A stretch of 64,000 nucleotides of DNA from Ornithinicoccus sp045032955 (GTDB lineage Bacteria > Actinomycetota > Actinomycetes > Actinomycetales > Dermatophilaceae): assembly GCF_045032955.1 (NCBI RefSeq), contig NZ_JBJFZU010000002.1:372001-436000 (forward strand). The letters run 5' to 3'. This document shows, one piece after another, positions 25,688 through 35,792 of the stretch (the stretch's first letter is position 1; every line of letters starts with the position of its first letter). The position numbers and the translations under genes are program-made. Under the pieces are notes generated by a model that saw nothing but the letters and a program-made list of their open reading frames with translations, had not been told where the DNA came from and searched no databases.

Positions 25688-26203
25688 ATGGATCTGGTCG
25701 TCGCGCAGCGTCTGGCCACCGGGCTGCTCGCCGAGCACGGGCTTCGGGGCTGGACCTTCGCGTGGGACCGCGCCAAGGTCCGGGCCGGTGCCTGTCACCA
25801 CGGGGACCGCCGGATCACGCTGAGCCGTCACATCACCCTGGCGCACGACGAGACCGAGGTGCGCGAGACCGTGCTGCACGAGATCGCGCACGCGCTGGTC
25901 GGGCCGCGGCACGGCCACGACGCGGTATGGCGTGCCCGCGCGCTCGCGCTCGGCGCCACCGGCGCCCGGTGCTACCAGGGCGACCAACCGGTCGTCCCCG
26001 GCCGCTGGCAGGGCCGGTGCGCCGCCGGCCACCTGGTGCACCGGCACCGCCGGCCGACCCGGTTGCTGGTGTGCACCCGGTGCCGCGGGGTGCCGACGCT
26101 GGACCGGGTGCTGCGCTGGAGCCACGACGGCTCCCCGGTGGCCACCGAGCAGCTGGGCCCGCAGGTGCGTGCGGCGATGGAGTACCTCCGGCTCCGGGCG
26201 TAG
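25688..26203 (+). CDS. SprT-like zinc metalloprotein
   Basis: 171 residues. HEIAH in VLHEIAHALVGPRHGHDAVWR gives a zincin site (HExxH with a third His 12 residues on). Two CxxH/CxxC-type motifs follow (CAAGHLVHRH, CTRC) as in the SprT zinc ribbon. SprT-like proteins act on DNA-protein crosslinks in eukaryotes (SPRTN); the bacterial role is unclear. Divergent from the channel operon with a leaderless-type promoter. Confidence 0.85.
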   Translation: MDLVVAQRLATGLLAEHGLRGWTFAWDRAKVRAGACHHGDRRITLSRHITLAHDETEVRETVLHEIAHALVGPRHGHDAVWRARALALGATGARCYQGDQPVVPGRWQGRCAAGHLVHRHRRPTRLLVCTRCRGVPTLDRVLRWSHDGSPVATEQLGPQVRAAMEYLRLRA

Positions 26204-26244
26204 CGAGGGCCCGATCGCCCGGGGGGGCTCACCCCCTCCCATTC

Positions 26245-26288
26245 CGTGACCAAAGCGTGACCGCCAGAACCTGTCCCGGGGTCACGCT
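26245..26288. promoter_or_regulatory. CGTGACC box cluster upstream of sugar ABC operon
   Basis: CGTGACC at 26245-26251 and 26256-26262 (11 bp apart) and an inverted copy in GGTCACGCT at 26280-26288; AGCGTGACC and GGTCACGCT form a perfect 9-bp inverted repeat with a 17-bp gap. Likely operator of a sugar-responsive regulator that is not encoded in the window. Confidence 0.45.
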
Positions 26289-26378
26289 CTGTACTACGTT
26301 CCACCTAGTTGCGCTCGGAGTTGCGTGCACCTCCTCCCGGCGGTGGCACCCCGAGCGCTGCAGCGAGAAAGGGAGCCC

Positions 26379-27761
26379 ATGGTGGCTAGCTCGAGGTGGC
26401 GACGAGTCGCGGTACCGGCGGTCACGGCAGCAGCGGCGCTGACGTTGACCGGATGTCTGCAGAACCCCGACGCGAGTGGTGGGTCAGCGGGGCAGGCGGG
26501 TCTGGGTGAACCCGAGGAGGGCGACGGCCAGGTCACGATCCTGGGCGCCTTCGGCGGTGACGAGGAGGCCCAGTTCAACGCGTCCCTGGAGGAGTTCACC
26601 GCGGAGTCGGGCATCGCAGTGAACTATGTCTCCGACCAGGACTTCACGAACACGATCCAGGTGCGGGTCAACGCCGGGGACGCCCCGGACATCGGGCTCT
26701 TCCCGCAGCCCGGCGGCGTCTTCAACATGGCCGCCGACGGTCAGGTCATCCCGATCGACGAATTCCTGGACTACGACGCCCTCAACTCCTCGTTGGTGCC
26801 GGGCTTCCTGGACTCCGCTCGTTTCGAGGGACGCGTCTACGCGGCCCCGATGCGGATGGCCGTGAAGTCGGTGGTCTGGTACCCCAGGCAGGCCTTCGAG
26901 GAGGCCGGCTGGGACGCCGAGCCGGAGACCCTGGCGGAGCTGGACGCCCTGGCCGAGCAGATCGAGGCCGACACCGGCACCCCACCGTGGTGCATCGGCT
27001 GGCAGTCCGACCAGGCCACCGGCTGGGTGGGCACCGACTGGGTCGAGGAGTACATGCTCCGGCTGCACGGCCCGGACGTCTACGACGACTGGATCTTCCA
27101 CCGCATCCCGTTCGACGACGAGCGGGTGGTCGCGGCGATCGAGGCCTACGGCGACCTGGCCAACAAGGACGGCAACGTCCTCGGCGGGTCGACCGGCATC
27201 CTGAACACCCCGTTCGCGGACGCGATGACCCCGGCCTTCGACGACGAGCCCGGCTGCTACCTGATGCGTCAGGGCAACTTCGCCACCGGCTTCTTCCCGG
27301 CCGAGATCCAGGAGAACCTGGACGAGGAGATCGGCACGTTCATCTTCCCGCGGGCCGAGGACGGCTACGACGGGCAGCCCATCCTGGGCGGCGGTGACCT
27401 CGCGGCCTCGTTCAGCTACGACACCGACACCAACGAGGTCATGCGCTTCCTCACCTCGCCCGAGTTCGGCGGCCCCTGGGCGGAGGCGGGCGGCTGGCTG
27501 AGCCCGCACACCACCTTCGACGCCGAGCGCTACCCGGACGAGACCACCCGGGGCATCGCCCAGATGGCGGTCGAGGCCGACGTGTTCCGCTACGACGGCT
27601 CCGACGTGATGCCGCGCGAGGTGGGCTCCGGGTCCTTCTGGACCGGCATGGTGAACTTCCAGAACGGTTCCCAGACCGCCCAGGAGACGGCCGAGGCGAT
27701 CGAGAGCAACTGGCCGGTCACCGACGACGCCGCGGCGGACGAGGAAGGTCAGGACCAGTGA
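26379..27761 (+). CDS. Sugar ABC transporter substrate-binding lipoprotein (alpha-glucoside type)
   Basis: 460 residues; AAAGGGAG precedes the ATG at 26379. Lipobox LTGC (Cys26). The mature protein is a family 1-type solute-binding protein of the AglE sort: QVTILGAFGGDEEAQFNASLEEF, VNAGDAPDIGLFPQPGG, AAPMRMAVKSVVWYPRQAF. Together with the two permeases and the amylosucrase downstream, sucrose or another alpha-glucoside is the likely ligand. A GTGA overlap joins it to the first permease. Confidence 0.9.
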   Translation: MVASSRWRRVAVPAVTAAAALTLTGCLQNPDASGGSAGQAGLGEPEEGDGQVTILGAFGGDEEAQFNASLEEFTAESGIAVNYVSDQDFTNTIQVRVNAGDAPDIGLFPQPGGVFNMAADGQVIPIDEFLDYDALNSSLVPGFLDSARFEGRVYAAPMRMAVKSVVWYPRQAFEEAGWDAEPETLAELDALAEQIEADTGTPPWCIGWQSDQATGWVGTDWVEEYMLRLHGPDVYDDWIFHRIPFDDERVVAAIEAYGDLANKDGNVLGGSTGILNTPFADAMTPAFDDEPGCYLMRQGNFATGFFPAEIQENLDEEIGTFIFPRAEDGYDGQPILGGGDLAASFSYDTDTNEVMRFLTSPEFGGPWAEAGGWLSPHTTFDAERYPDETTRGIAQMAVEADVFRYDGSDVMPREVGSGSFWTGMVNFQNGSQTAQETAEAIESNWPVTDDAAADEEGQDQ

Positions 27762-28963
27762 GCACCTCGTCCTCCACACCCCCGGTCGGGGAGGAGGTGC
27801 CCCCGGCCCCGGACGTCGACACGACACCCTCCGCCCAGCAGACGGAAGGTCCCAGCGATGCCGGCCTGCAGCCCGTCAAGCTGCTCGTCGGGGTGCTCGG
27901 GATCGCCGTCACGGTCTGGCTGATCGGCAACCTCTTCCTGGCGTTCGCGTGGTTCCCGGGTTGGTTCTTCGACAGCAAGATCCTGATGGGCGCGCTGGGC
28001 CTGGTGGCCGGCGTGGGTGGTGCCGCGGTCCTCTTCTGGTTCCTGAACCAGGCCATCGAGGCGCTGCCCCGCAAACTCGAGCACGGCATCATGCCGTACG
28101 CCTTCCTGGTGCCGGGCTTCAGCCTGATCGGGCTGATGCTGCTGTTCCCGACCGTGCAGACGATCCACTACAGCTTCGCGAACCGGGACAGCACGGCATA
28201 CATGGAGCCGCTGTGGGCCAACTTCCAGGCCCTGTTCTCCAGCGGGGCCTTCTGGTCGGCGATCATCAACAACCTGCTGTGGATCGCCATCGTGCCGGCG
28301 ATCACGGTCGCCCTCGGCGTCGTGGTCGCGGTGCTGGCCGACAAGCTCTCGGCCAGCAGCGAGAAGTGGTCCAAGAGCTTCATCTTCATGCCGATGGCCA
28401 TCAGCTTCGTCGCCGCCTCGGCGATCTGGCTGACCACCGTCTACGGCTACAGCCCGCCCGGGCAGCCGCAGACGGCCGCGCTGAACGCGATGTGGGTGAA
28501 CTGGTTCGGTCAGGACCCGGTCAGCTGGCTGGACATCGACACCGCCCGGCTGAACAGCATCCTGCTCATGGTCATCCTGATCTGGCTGCAGACCGGTTTC
28601 GCGATGGTGCTGCTGAGCTCGGCCATCAAGGGCGTCCCCGAGGACACCATCGAGGCCGCGAGGATCGACGGGGCCAGCGAGGTGCAGATCTTCTGGCAGG
28701 TCGTCATCCCGCAGATCTGGAGCACGATCATCACCGTCTTCATCACGGTGCTGATCCTGGTGATGAAGGTCTTCGACATCGTCTACGTCCTCACCAACGG
28801 CCGGAACAACACGGACGTCATCGCGAACATGTTCTTCCGTGAGATGTTCACCAACAACAACGCCGGTCGAGCCACCGCCCTCATCGTGGTGCTGCTGGTG
28901 GCCGTGATCCCGATCCTGATCTACCAGGTCAGGGACTTCCGCAAGCAGGAGCTCATGCGATGA
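27758..28963 (+). CDS. ABC sugar permease (AglF-like)
   Basis: 401 residues, GTG overlapping the binding-protein stop by 4 bp. A 50-residue polar N-terminus, two extra helices, then the MalF-like six-helix core with the EAA loop (EDTIEAARIDGASEVQIFWQVVIPQIW). The long N-terminus and PLWANFQALFSS match alpha-glucoside permeases. It pairs with the next permease; no ATPase subunit is encoded here, so it probably borrows a shared MsmK/UgpC-type ATPase. Confidence 0.9.
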   Translation: MSTSSSTPPVGEEVPPAPDVDTTPSAQQTEGPSDAGLQPVKLLVGVLGIAVTVWLIGNLFLAFAWFPGWFFDSKILMGALGLVAGVGGAAVLFWFLNQAIEALPRKLEHGIMPYAFLVPGFSLIGLMLLFPTVQTIHYSFANRDSTAYMEPLWANFQALFSSGAFWSAIINNLLWIAIVPAITVALGVVVAVLADKLSASSEKWSKSFIFMPMAISFVAASAIWLTTVYGYSPPGQPQTAALNAMWVNWFGQDPVSWLDIDTARLNSILLMVILIWLQTGFAMVLLSSAIKGVPEDTIEAARIDGASEVQIFWQVVIPQIWSTIITVFITVLILVMKVFDIVYVLTNGRNNTDVIANMFFREMFTNNNAGRATALIVVLLVAVIPILIYQVRDFRKQELMR

Positions 28964-29823
28964 ACGCCGGACGGCTCAAGGACGGGCGCCAGCGCAGCCC
29001 CTTCTCCATGGTGGTCATGCTGGGGCTGGCGGTGCTGTGGACCCTGCCGACGGTAGGGCTGCTGGTCACCAGCTTCCGCAGCCGCGACGACGCGCTCGGC
29101 AGCGGATGGTGGTCGGCGATCCTGAACCCCTTCCAGAGTTCATGGACCATCGACAACTACCGGCAGGTGTTCGAGCAGGCGGACATGGGCAACGCGTTCA
29201 TCAACGGGATCGCGGTCGCGGTCCCCGCGACGATCATCCCCATCATGTTCGCGGCCTTCGCCGCGTACGCCTTCACGTTCATGACCTTCAGGTTCAAGGA
29301 GACGCTCTTCATCATCATCGTCGCGGTGATGGTGGTGCCGATCCATGTGGCCTTCCAGCCGCTGCTGAACCTGTTCGGTCCGAACGGGCTGGGGATCTCC
29401 GGGCAGTACCTGGCGGTGTGGCTGCTGCACACCGGGTTCGGTATGCCGTTGTGCATCTACGTGCTGCGCAACTACATGTCCTCGCTGCCGTTCAGCGTGG
29501 TCGAGTCGGCGCGCATCGACGGGTGCAGCAACTTCCAGATCTTCTGGAAGCTGATCGCCCCGATGGCCATGCCGGCGATGGCGGCCTTCGCCACCCTGCA
29601 GTTCCTGTGGGTGTGGAACGACCTGCTGGTGGCCAAGCTGTTCCTGTCCAACGACAACACCACGGTGATCGTCAAGCTCCAGCAGCTGCTGGGCACCCAG
29701 GGTCAGGGCGCCGAGCTGCTGACCGCCGGTGCCTTCATCTCGATGGTGCTGCCGATGATCGTCTTCTTCCTCCTCCAGAACTTCCTGGTGCGCGGGATGA
29801 CGAGCGGCGCCGTCAAGGGCTGA
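28960..29823 (+). CDS. ABC sugar permease (AglG-like)
   Basis: 287 residues with an ATGA overlap to the preceding permease. Six membrane helices and the EAA loop (SVVESARIDGCSNFQIFWKLIAP). Forms the heteromeric channel with the AglF-like subunit. The transcript probably ends, at least partly, at the hairpin that starts 11 bp after the stop codon. Confidence 0.9.
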   Translation: MNAGRLKDGRQRSPFSMVVMLGLAVLWTLPTVGLLVTSFRSRDDALGSGWWSAILNPFQSSWTIDNYRQVFEQADMGNAFINGIAVAVPATIIPIMFAAFAAYAFTFMTFRFKETLFIIIVAVMVVPIHVAFQPLLNLFGPNGLGISGQYLAVWLLHTGFGMPLCIYVLRNYMSSLPFSVVESARIDGCSNFQIFWKLIAPMAMPAMAAFATLQFLWVWNDLLVAKLFLSNDNTTVIVKLQQLLGTQGQGAELLTAGAFISMVLPMIVFFLLQNFLVRGMTSGAVKG

Positions 29824-29833
29824 CGACGTGGCG

Positions 29834-29868
29834 GACGGCGACGCTGCGCTCTGCGCGGCGTCGCCGTC
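29834..29868 (+). terminator. Long hairpin between permease and amylosucrase
   Basis: Arms 29834-29844 and 29858-29868 pair perfectly (11 bp), and the 13-nt interior adds a T-G pair and four more bp around a TCT loop. It would attenuate or end the ABC transcript before the amylosucrase gene. Confidence 0.7.
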
Positions 29869-29883
29869 GGCGTCTCACCCTTT

Positions 29884-29947
29884 ACCGACCGAGTGTCGCC
29901 AATGGTTGCTCTCGACCCCACCGGGCGTCGTCTGTGGTTGGCTGATC
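29884..29947 (+). repeat. 32-bp tandem-dimer repeat, copy 1
   Basis: Two units of 32 bp with cores ACCGAGTGTCGCC (29888) and ACCGGGCGTCGTC (29920), each followed by TGGTTG. The same family occurs at 49377-49440. The second unit ends 2 bp before the chosen amylosucrase start. Confidence 0.6.
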
Positions 29948-29949
29948 CC

Positions 29950-31941
29950 GTGACCCGCGAACTTCCCTGGCCCGCGGCGCTCCCACCGGACGCCCGGGCC
30001 CGTGTCGAGGCCGTCCTGGACGGCTGCCCACCGCACCGCCGCACCACCTTCGCGCTCCGGGTGGCGCGCTGGTGGGACGACCTCGTCACCGGCCTGATGC
30101 CGTATGCCGACCCGCCCGCGGTCGCGGCGCGCGCGCTCGAGCTGGCGGCGAGGGCATACCGGGACCGCGACGAGGAGCTGCACGAGCTGGACGAACGGCG
30201 CTCGCTCGAGCCGGACTGGTTCCAGCGCCCCGACGTCATCGGCTACGCCGCCTACGCCGAGCGCCTCACCCCCGAAGGCACGCTCGCCGGGGTCGGCACC
30301 GCCGCAGACCACCTGCGCGAGCTGGGGGTGCGCTACCTGCACCTGATGCCGCTGCTGCAGCCGCGTCCCGAGCCCAGCGACGGCGGGTATGCCGTCGCGG
30401 ACTACCGCTCCGTGCGTGCCGACCTGGGGACGATGGAGGACCTGCGCCGGCTCACCACGGACCTGCGCCGTCGGGGGATCAGCCTGTGCCTGGACCTGGT
30501 GCTCAACCACGTGGCCCGCGAGCACCCCTGGGCGCAGGCCGCCCGGGACGGGGACGAGCGCTACCGCCGCTACTTCCACGTCTACCCCGACCGCAGCGTT
30601 TCGGACTCCTACGAGCGCACCCTGCTCGAGGTCTTCCCGGACTTCGCCCCCGGCAACTTCACCTGGGACGAGGACCTCGAGGGCTGGGTCTGGACGACCT
30701 TCAACAGCTACCAGTGGGACCTCGCGTGGGACAACCCCGACGTCTTCTGCGAGCTGGCCGACGTCATCCTGTTCCTTGCGAACCAGGGCGTCGAGGTGCT
30801 CCGGCTGGACGCGATCGCCTTCATCTGGAAGCGGATGGGCACCCAGTCCCAGAACGAGCCGGAGGTGCACCGCCTGACCCAGGCGCTGCGCTCGCTGGCC
30901 CGGATCACGGCGCCGGCGCTGACCTTCAAGGCGGAGGCGATCGTCGGGCCCAACGAGGTCGTCCACTACCTGGGCGTGGGCAAGCACCACGGCAAGGTGT
31001 CCGACCTCGCCTACCACAACAGCCTCATGGTGCAGGTCTGGTCGATGCTGGCCAGCCGCGACTCACGGCTGGCCACGCACGCCCTTGGCCGCTTCCCGAC
31101 GGTCCCGTCGACGACCGCCTGGATCACCTACCTGCGCTGCCACGACGACATCGGCTGGGCGATCGACGACGACGACGCACGCTCGGTGATGGTCGACGGC
31201 GCGGGGCACCGGACCTTCCTGTCGTCCTTCTACTCGGGTGACTTCGCCGGGTCCACCGCGCAGGGTCTGGTCTTCCAGCACAACCCGGCCACCGGCGACC
31301 GCCGGATCTCCGGCTCGGCGGCGAGCCTGGCCGGCCTGGGCCGCGCGCTGGACCTGCTGGAGCAGGTGGTCGACCAGGAGGGCTTCGACGAGGCGACCGC
31401 GGCCGTGGACGATGCGATCGCCCGCCTGCTGCTGGGCTATGCCGTCGTCTTCGGCTTCGGCGGCATCCCGGTCATCTGGTCCGGCGACGAGGTGGCCACC
31501 CTCAACGACGAGCGCTGGGCCGCGGTGGCCGCGCAGGCCGACGACAACCGGTGGGCGCACCGCCCCCGGCTCGACTGGGCCCGGGTGGACGGTGCCCAGG
31601 AGGACCCGACCACTCCCACCGGCCGGGTGCTCGCCGGGATGCGCCACCTGTCCGCCGTCCGGGCGTCGCTGCCGCACCTGCACGCCAGCGTCCCCGCCAA
31701 GCCGGTCGCCGCCCCCGACCCCGGGGTCTTCGCGGTGCTCCGCCGGCACCCCGTGGGCCCGATGCTGGGCCTGTACAACGTCACTGAGTCGCCGCGCACG
31801 GTGCCGTCCTGGTGGATCCGGGAGCAGGGCCTGGCGGTGGACCAGGCCATCGACGCGCTCAACGGCTACCCGCCCAACCTGACCGCCGACGGCTCCGTCT
31901 ACCTGTCGACATACCAGCCCGTCTGGTTGGTGCGTCCCTGA
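29950..31941 (+). CDS. Amylosucrase (GH13 subfamily 4)
   Basis: 663 residues from the GTG at 29950. The GH13 triad is in place at Asp287 (RLDAIAF), Glu329 (FKAEAIV) and Asp400 (RCHDDIGW), almost the numbering of Neisseria polysaccharea amylosucrase, and the sucrose-specific stretches TLLEVFPDFAPGNF, WTTFNSYQWDL and DHRTF-like GHRTFLSSF are recognisable. It transfers glucose from sucrose to alpha-glucan and frees fructose. No signal peptide, so cytoplasmic: imported sucrose would feed glycogen-like storage. An in-frame ATG at 29902 would translate through the repeat and is less likely. Confidence 0.9.
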   Translation: MTRELPWPAALPPDARARVEAVLDGCPPHRRTTFALRVARWWDDLVTGLMPYADPPAVAARALELAARAYRDRDEELHELDERRSLEPDWFQRPDVIGYAAYAERLTPEGTLAGVGTAADHLRELGVRYLHLMPLLQPRPEPSDGGYAVADYRSVRADLGTMEDLRRLTTDLRRRGISLCLDLVLNHVAREHPWAQAARDGDERYRRYFHVYPDRSVSDSYERTLLEVFPDFAPGNFTWDEDLEGWVWTTFNSYQWDLAWDNPDVFCELADVILFLANQGVEVLRLDAIAFIWKRMGTQSQNEPEVHRLTQALRSLARITAPALTFKAEAIVGPNEVVHYLGVGKHHGKVSDLAYHNSLMVQVWSMLASRDSRLATHALGRFPTVPSTTAWITYLRCHDDIGWAIDDDDARSVMVDGAGHRTFLSSFYSGDFAGSTAQGLVFQHNPATGDRRISGSAASLAGLGRALDLLEQVVDQEGFDEATAAVDDAIARLLLGYAVVFGFGGIPVIWSGDEVATLNDERWAAVAAQADDNRWAHRPRLDWARVDGAQEDPTTPTGRVLAGMRHLSAVRASLPHLHASVPAKPVAAPDPGVFAVLRRHPVGPMLGLYNVTESPRTVPSWWIREQGLAVDQAIDALNGYPPNLTADGSVYLSTYQPVWLVRP

Positions 31942-31955
31942 GACCGGGGGCGTCC

Positions 31956-31961
31956 TAGGCT
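31956..31961 (+). promoter_or_regulatory. -10 element TAGGCT, leaderless-type start
   Basis: TAGGCT 7 nt before the ATG at 31969; the same arrangement precedes serS. Confidence 0.6.
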
Positions 31962-31968
31962 GTCCGCC

Positions 31969-33474
31969 ATGCACCTCCAGGACCTCGCCGACGCCCTCGG
32001 GGCCGAGCTGACCCACGCCCCCACCGACGCCCGCGGCGTCGAGGTGACCGGGGTCAGCCACCAGGCCGGCTGGGTGGTCCCCGGGGACGCCTACGTGGCG
32101 GTCCGGGGCGCCCGCTTCGACGGGCACGGCTTCATCGACGAGGCGGTCCGCCGCGGCGCCGTCGCGGTCGTCGGGGAGGGTATGCCCGAGGGCGCCACCG
32201 CGCCGCTGCCCTACCTGCGGGTGCCGGCCGCCCGGGCCGCCCTGGCCGACGCGGCCGCGGCCGTGCTGGGCGCCCCGAGCGAGCAGCTCACGGTGCTCGG
32301 TGTCACCGGCACCGACGGCAAGACCACCACCTCCTGCCTGGCGCTGCACCTGCTGCGCGAGAGCGGCCGGCCCACCGGCCTGCTCTCGACGATCGGCTAC
32401 GAGCTGGTCGACGGCGTGCTGCTGCAGCCGCCTTCGCACTTCACCACCCCCGAGGCCCCGCAGGTGCAGCAGATCCTGCGGGACATCCTCACCTCCGGGG
32501 CCACCCACTCGGTCGTCGAGTCCTCCAGCCACGCGCTGGCGATGGACCGGGTCCGCGGGGTCGACTACGACGTCGCGGTCTGGACCAACCTCACCGGCGA
32601 GCACCTCGACTTCCACGGCAGCATGGAGCAGTACTTCGCCGACAAGGCCAAGCTGGTGCGCCGCGCCCGGCACAGCGTGCTCAACGTCGACGACACCCCG
32701 TGGGTCGACCAGTTGCGGCCTCTGGCCACCGAGGGGGGTCGCGGTTGCACCACCTACTCGGCCGAGGGTGGCGAGGCCGAGTGGCGGGCCACCGACGTGC
32801 AGGAGGGACCGGCGGAGATCACCTTCACCGTGCACACCCCCGAGGGCAGTGCTGCGGCCCGGCTGCCGATGATCGGCCGCTTCAACGTCGCGAACGCGCT
32901 CGCGGCGATGGCCGGGGTGGCCGCGACCGGGGTTCCGCTCGCGGACCTGGTGGCGGCGCTCGCGACCTTCGGCGGGGTCGCCGGTCGGATGGAGATGGTG
33001 GAGCGCCGCGAAGGTGAGCCGCGGGTCATCGTCGACTTCGCGCATACCCCGCCCAGCCTGGAGAAGGCGCTGGACACGGTGCGGGTCACCACCGAGGGGG
33101 AGCTGTGGGTGGTGCTCGGCTCGGCCGGCGGACCTCGCGACCCCTCCAAGCGGGCGCCGTTGGGCAGGGTCGCGACCGGGCACGCCGACCACGTCGTCCT
33201 CACCGAGGAGGACCACCGCACCACGCCGCTGCAGGAGATCCTGCACGAGATGGAACGCGGCGCCCGGGAGGCGGGCCGTAGCAACTTCGTCTCGATCGGG
33301 GACCGCACCGAGGCGATCCGGTATGCCGTCCGCAGGGCGGGCGCGCAGGACACCGTGGTGCTGGCCGGCAAGGGGCCCGAGGAGACGATGGAGCGCGGGA
33401 CCGAGCTGGTGCCCTGGGAGGAGATCGAGGAGGCGCGCCGGGCCCTGGCCGCCCGCCGCGGCGGGGACGTCTGA
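31969..33474 (+). CDS. MurE-like Mur ligase (UDP-MurNAc-dipeptide:amino acid ligase family)
   Basis: 501 residues with the three Mur ligase domains: N-terminal UDP-binding (VTGVSHQAGWVVPGDAYVAVRG), central ATPase (VTGTDGKTTTSCLALHLL; TTPEAP; ESSSHALAMDRV; NLTGEHLDFHGSMEQYFADKAKL) and C-terminal (VIVDFAHTPPSLEKAL; LGSAGGPRDPSKR). Where MurE of DAP-type organisms has DNPR this protein has EEDHRTTP, so the amino acid added is not DAP by that rule; Lys or Orn is possible. It stands outside any division/cell-wall cluster and may be a paralogue of the main MurE. Confidence 0.85.
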   Translation: MHLQDLADALGAELTHAPTDARGVEVTGVSHQAGWVVPGDAYVAVRGARFDGHGFIDEAVRRGAVAVVGEGMPEGATAPLPYLRVPAARAALADAAAAVLGAPSEQLTVLGVTGTDGKTTTSCLALHLLRESGRPTGLLSTIGYELVDGVLLQPPSHFTTPEAPQVQQILRDILTSGATHSVVESSSHALAMDRVRGVDYDVAVWTNLTGEHLDFHGSMEQYFADKAKLVRRARHSVLNVDDTPWVDQLRPLATEGGRGCTTYSAEGGEAEWRATDVQEGPAEITFTVHTPEGSAAARLPMIGRFNVANALAAMAGVAATGVPLADLVAALATFGGVAGRMEMVERREGEPRVIVDFAHTPPSLEKALDTVRVTTEGELWVVLGSAGGPRDPSKRAPLGRVATGHADHVVLTEEDHRTTPLQEILHEMERGAREAGRSNFVSIGDRTEAIRYAVRRAGAQDTVVLAGKGPEETMERGTELVPWEEIEEARRALAARRGGDV

Positions 33475-33490
33475 GGCGAGGCCCGACTCC

Positions 33491-33548
33491 TACGCAGACG
33501 TCGTCCTGATGTCCTGCTGCGGTAGGGCATCAGGACGGGATCTGCGTA
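33491..33548. terminator. Large hairpin between convergent murE-like and lgt genes
   Basis: TACGCAGA/TCTGCGTA (33491-33498, 33541-33548) and CGTCCTGATG/CATCAGGACG (33502-33511, 33528-33537) pair perfectly, with a symmetrical 3-nt internal loop and a 16-nt apical loop. Serves both converging transcripts. Confidence 0.75.
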
Positions 33549-33557
33549 CGGGTGCCG

Positions 33558-34553
33558 TCAGTCGGTGCTCGACGGCGGGCCCGGGGGCGGACGCAGGTCG
33601 GTGATGCCGGGGGTGCCGATGATGCCCGGTGTCCCGCTCGCACCGGTGGTCGTGGTGCCCGGCCCGTCCTTCCCGGACGCCTTCCCGCCGGCGGCCTTCT
33701 CGTCGTCCTCGTCCTCGTCCTCGTCGTCGGTGACCGCCGGGGCGTCGGTCTCGGGGCGGCGCAGGGCGCGCACCACCAGCACCAGCCCCGCCAGGATCAG
33801 CGGGATCGTCAGCCACTGACCCATGTTCAGCCCGCTCGCCTCCGCGAACTCGGTCAGCTGGGCGTCCGGCTCCCGGAAGAACTCCACGACGAACCTGCCA
33901 CCGCCGACGCCGATCGCGAAGACACCGGCCAGCAGGCCCGGCCGCCAGCGCGCCCGGGTCCGCCAGAACAGCCAGAAGAGCACCAGGATGAGCAGCGCCC
34001 CCTCCAGCGCCGCCTCGTAGAGCTGGCTCGGGTGCCGCGGCTCGTCGCCGGCCCCGGGGAAGACCATCGCCCACGGCACGTCGCTGGGCCGACCCCAGAG
34101 CTCGCCGTTGATGAAGTTGGCGATCCGCCCGAGCATCATCCCGATCGGCACGTTCACCGCGATGTAGTCGGTCACCCGCAGCGGGTCGAGCTTGCGCCGC
34201 CACGAGATCCAGGCCATCGCCACCAGCACGCCGATCAGCCCGCCGTGGAAGCTCATCCCGCCCTGCCACGGCATCAGGACCTCCCACGAGGTCCACAGCG
34301 AGGGGTTGTAGAAGGTGGCGTACCCGAGGCGGCCGCCGATGATGATGCCGAAGGTCAGGCCGATGATGAGGTCGTCGACCTGGCGCGGGGAGATGGGGCT
34401 GCCCGGCGCCTTGGCCATCCGGTTGAAGTGCCAGTAGCCGAGCAGGATGCCCAGCACGTAGGCGAGCGCGTAGTAGCGCAGCGTCAACGGCCCCAGCTCG
34501 ATCCCCTGGGAGAGTCCGAGGTCGGTCCAGTAGAGCGGCCGGTCGTCGTTCAT
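33558..34553 (-). CDS. lgt: Prolipoprotein diacylglyceryl transferase
   Basis: 331 residues. Seven-helix membrane enzyme with the Lgt signatures GGRLGYATFYNP, HGGLIGV, GRIANFINGELWGRPSD (invariant Arg and Asn) and HPSQLYEA. It adds diacylglycerol to the lipobox Cys of prolipoproteins, several of which are encoded in this window. The last 70 residues are a disordered acidic then Gly/Thr/Pro-rich tail (DDEDEDEDDEK), longer than the enzyme core needs; such tails are common in actinobacterial Lgt. Confidence 0.96.
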   Translation of the reverse strand: MNDDRPLYWTDLGLSQGIELGPLTLRYYALAYVLGILLGYWHFNRMAKAPGSPISPRQVDDLIIGLTFGIIIGGRLGYATFYNPSLWTSWEVLMPWQGGMSFHGGLIGVLVAMAWISWRRKLDPLRVTDYIAVNVPIGMMLGRIANFINGELWGRPSDVPWAMVFPGAGDEPRHPSQLYEAALEGALLILVLFWLFWRTRARWRPGLLAGVFAIGVGGGRFVVEFFREPDAQLTEFAEASGLNMGQWLTIPLILAGLVLVVRALRRPETDAPAVTDDEDEDEDDEKAAGGKASGKDGPGTTTTGASGTPGIIGTPGITDLRPPPGPPSSTD

Positions 34554-34588
34554 GGCGCTTCGTTCATGGTGTCGCTCACCTCGTGCGG

Positions 34589-35755
<1,167 letters not shown>

Positions 35756-35779
35756 GACCGGCCACCCTACCCACGCACG

Positions 35780-35785
35780 TACACT
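35780..35785 (+). promoter_or_regulatory. -10 element TACACT, leaderless-type start
   Basis: TACACT 7 nt before the ATG at 35793; no Shine-Dalgarno. Confidence 0.6.
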
Positions 35786-35792
35786 CGCCCGC

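Noticed and set aside
29902..29949. ATG at 29902 as start of the amylosucrase
   Set aside because: It would translate the 32-bp repeat as protein, and the same repeat at 49377 is non-coding. The GTG at 29950 gives a length close to known amylosucrases.
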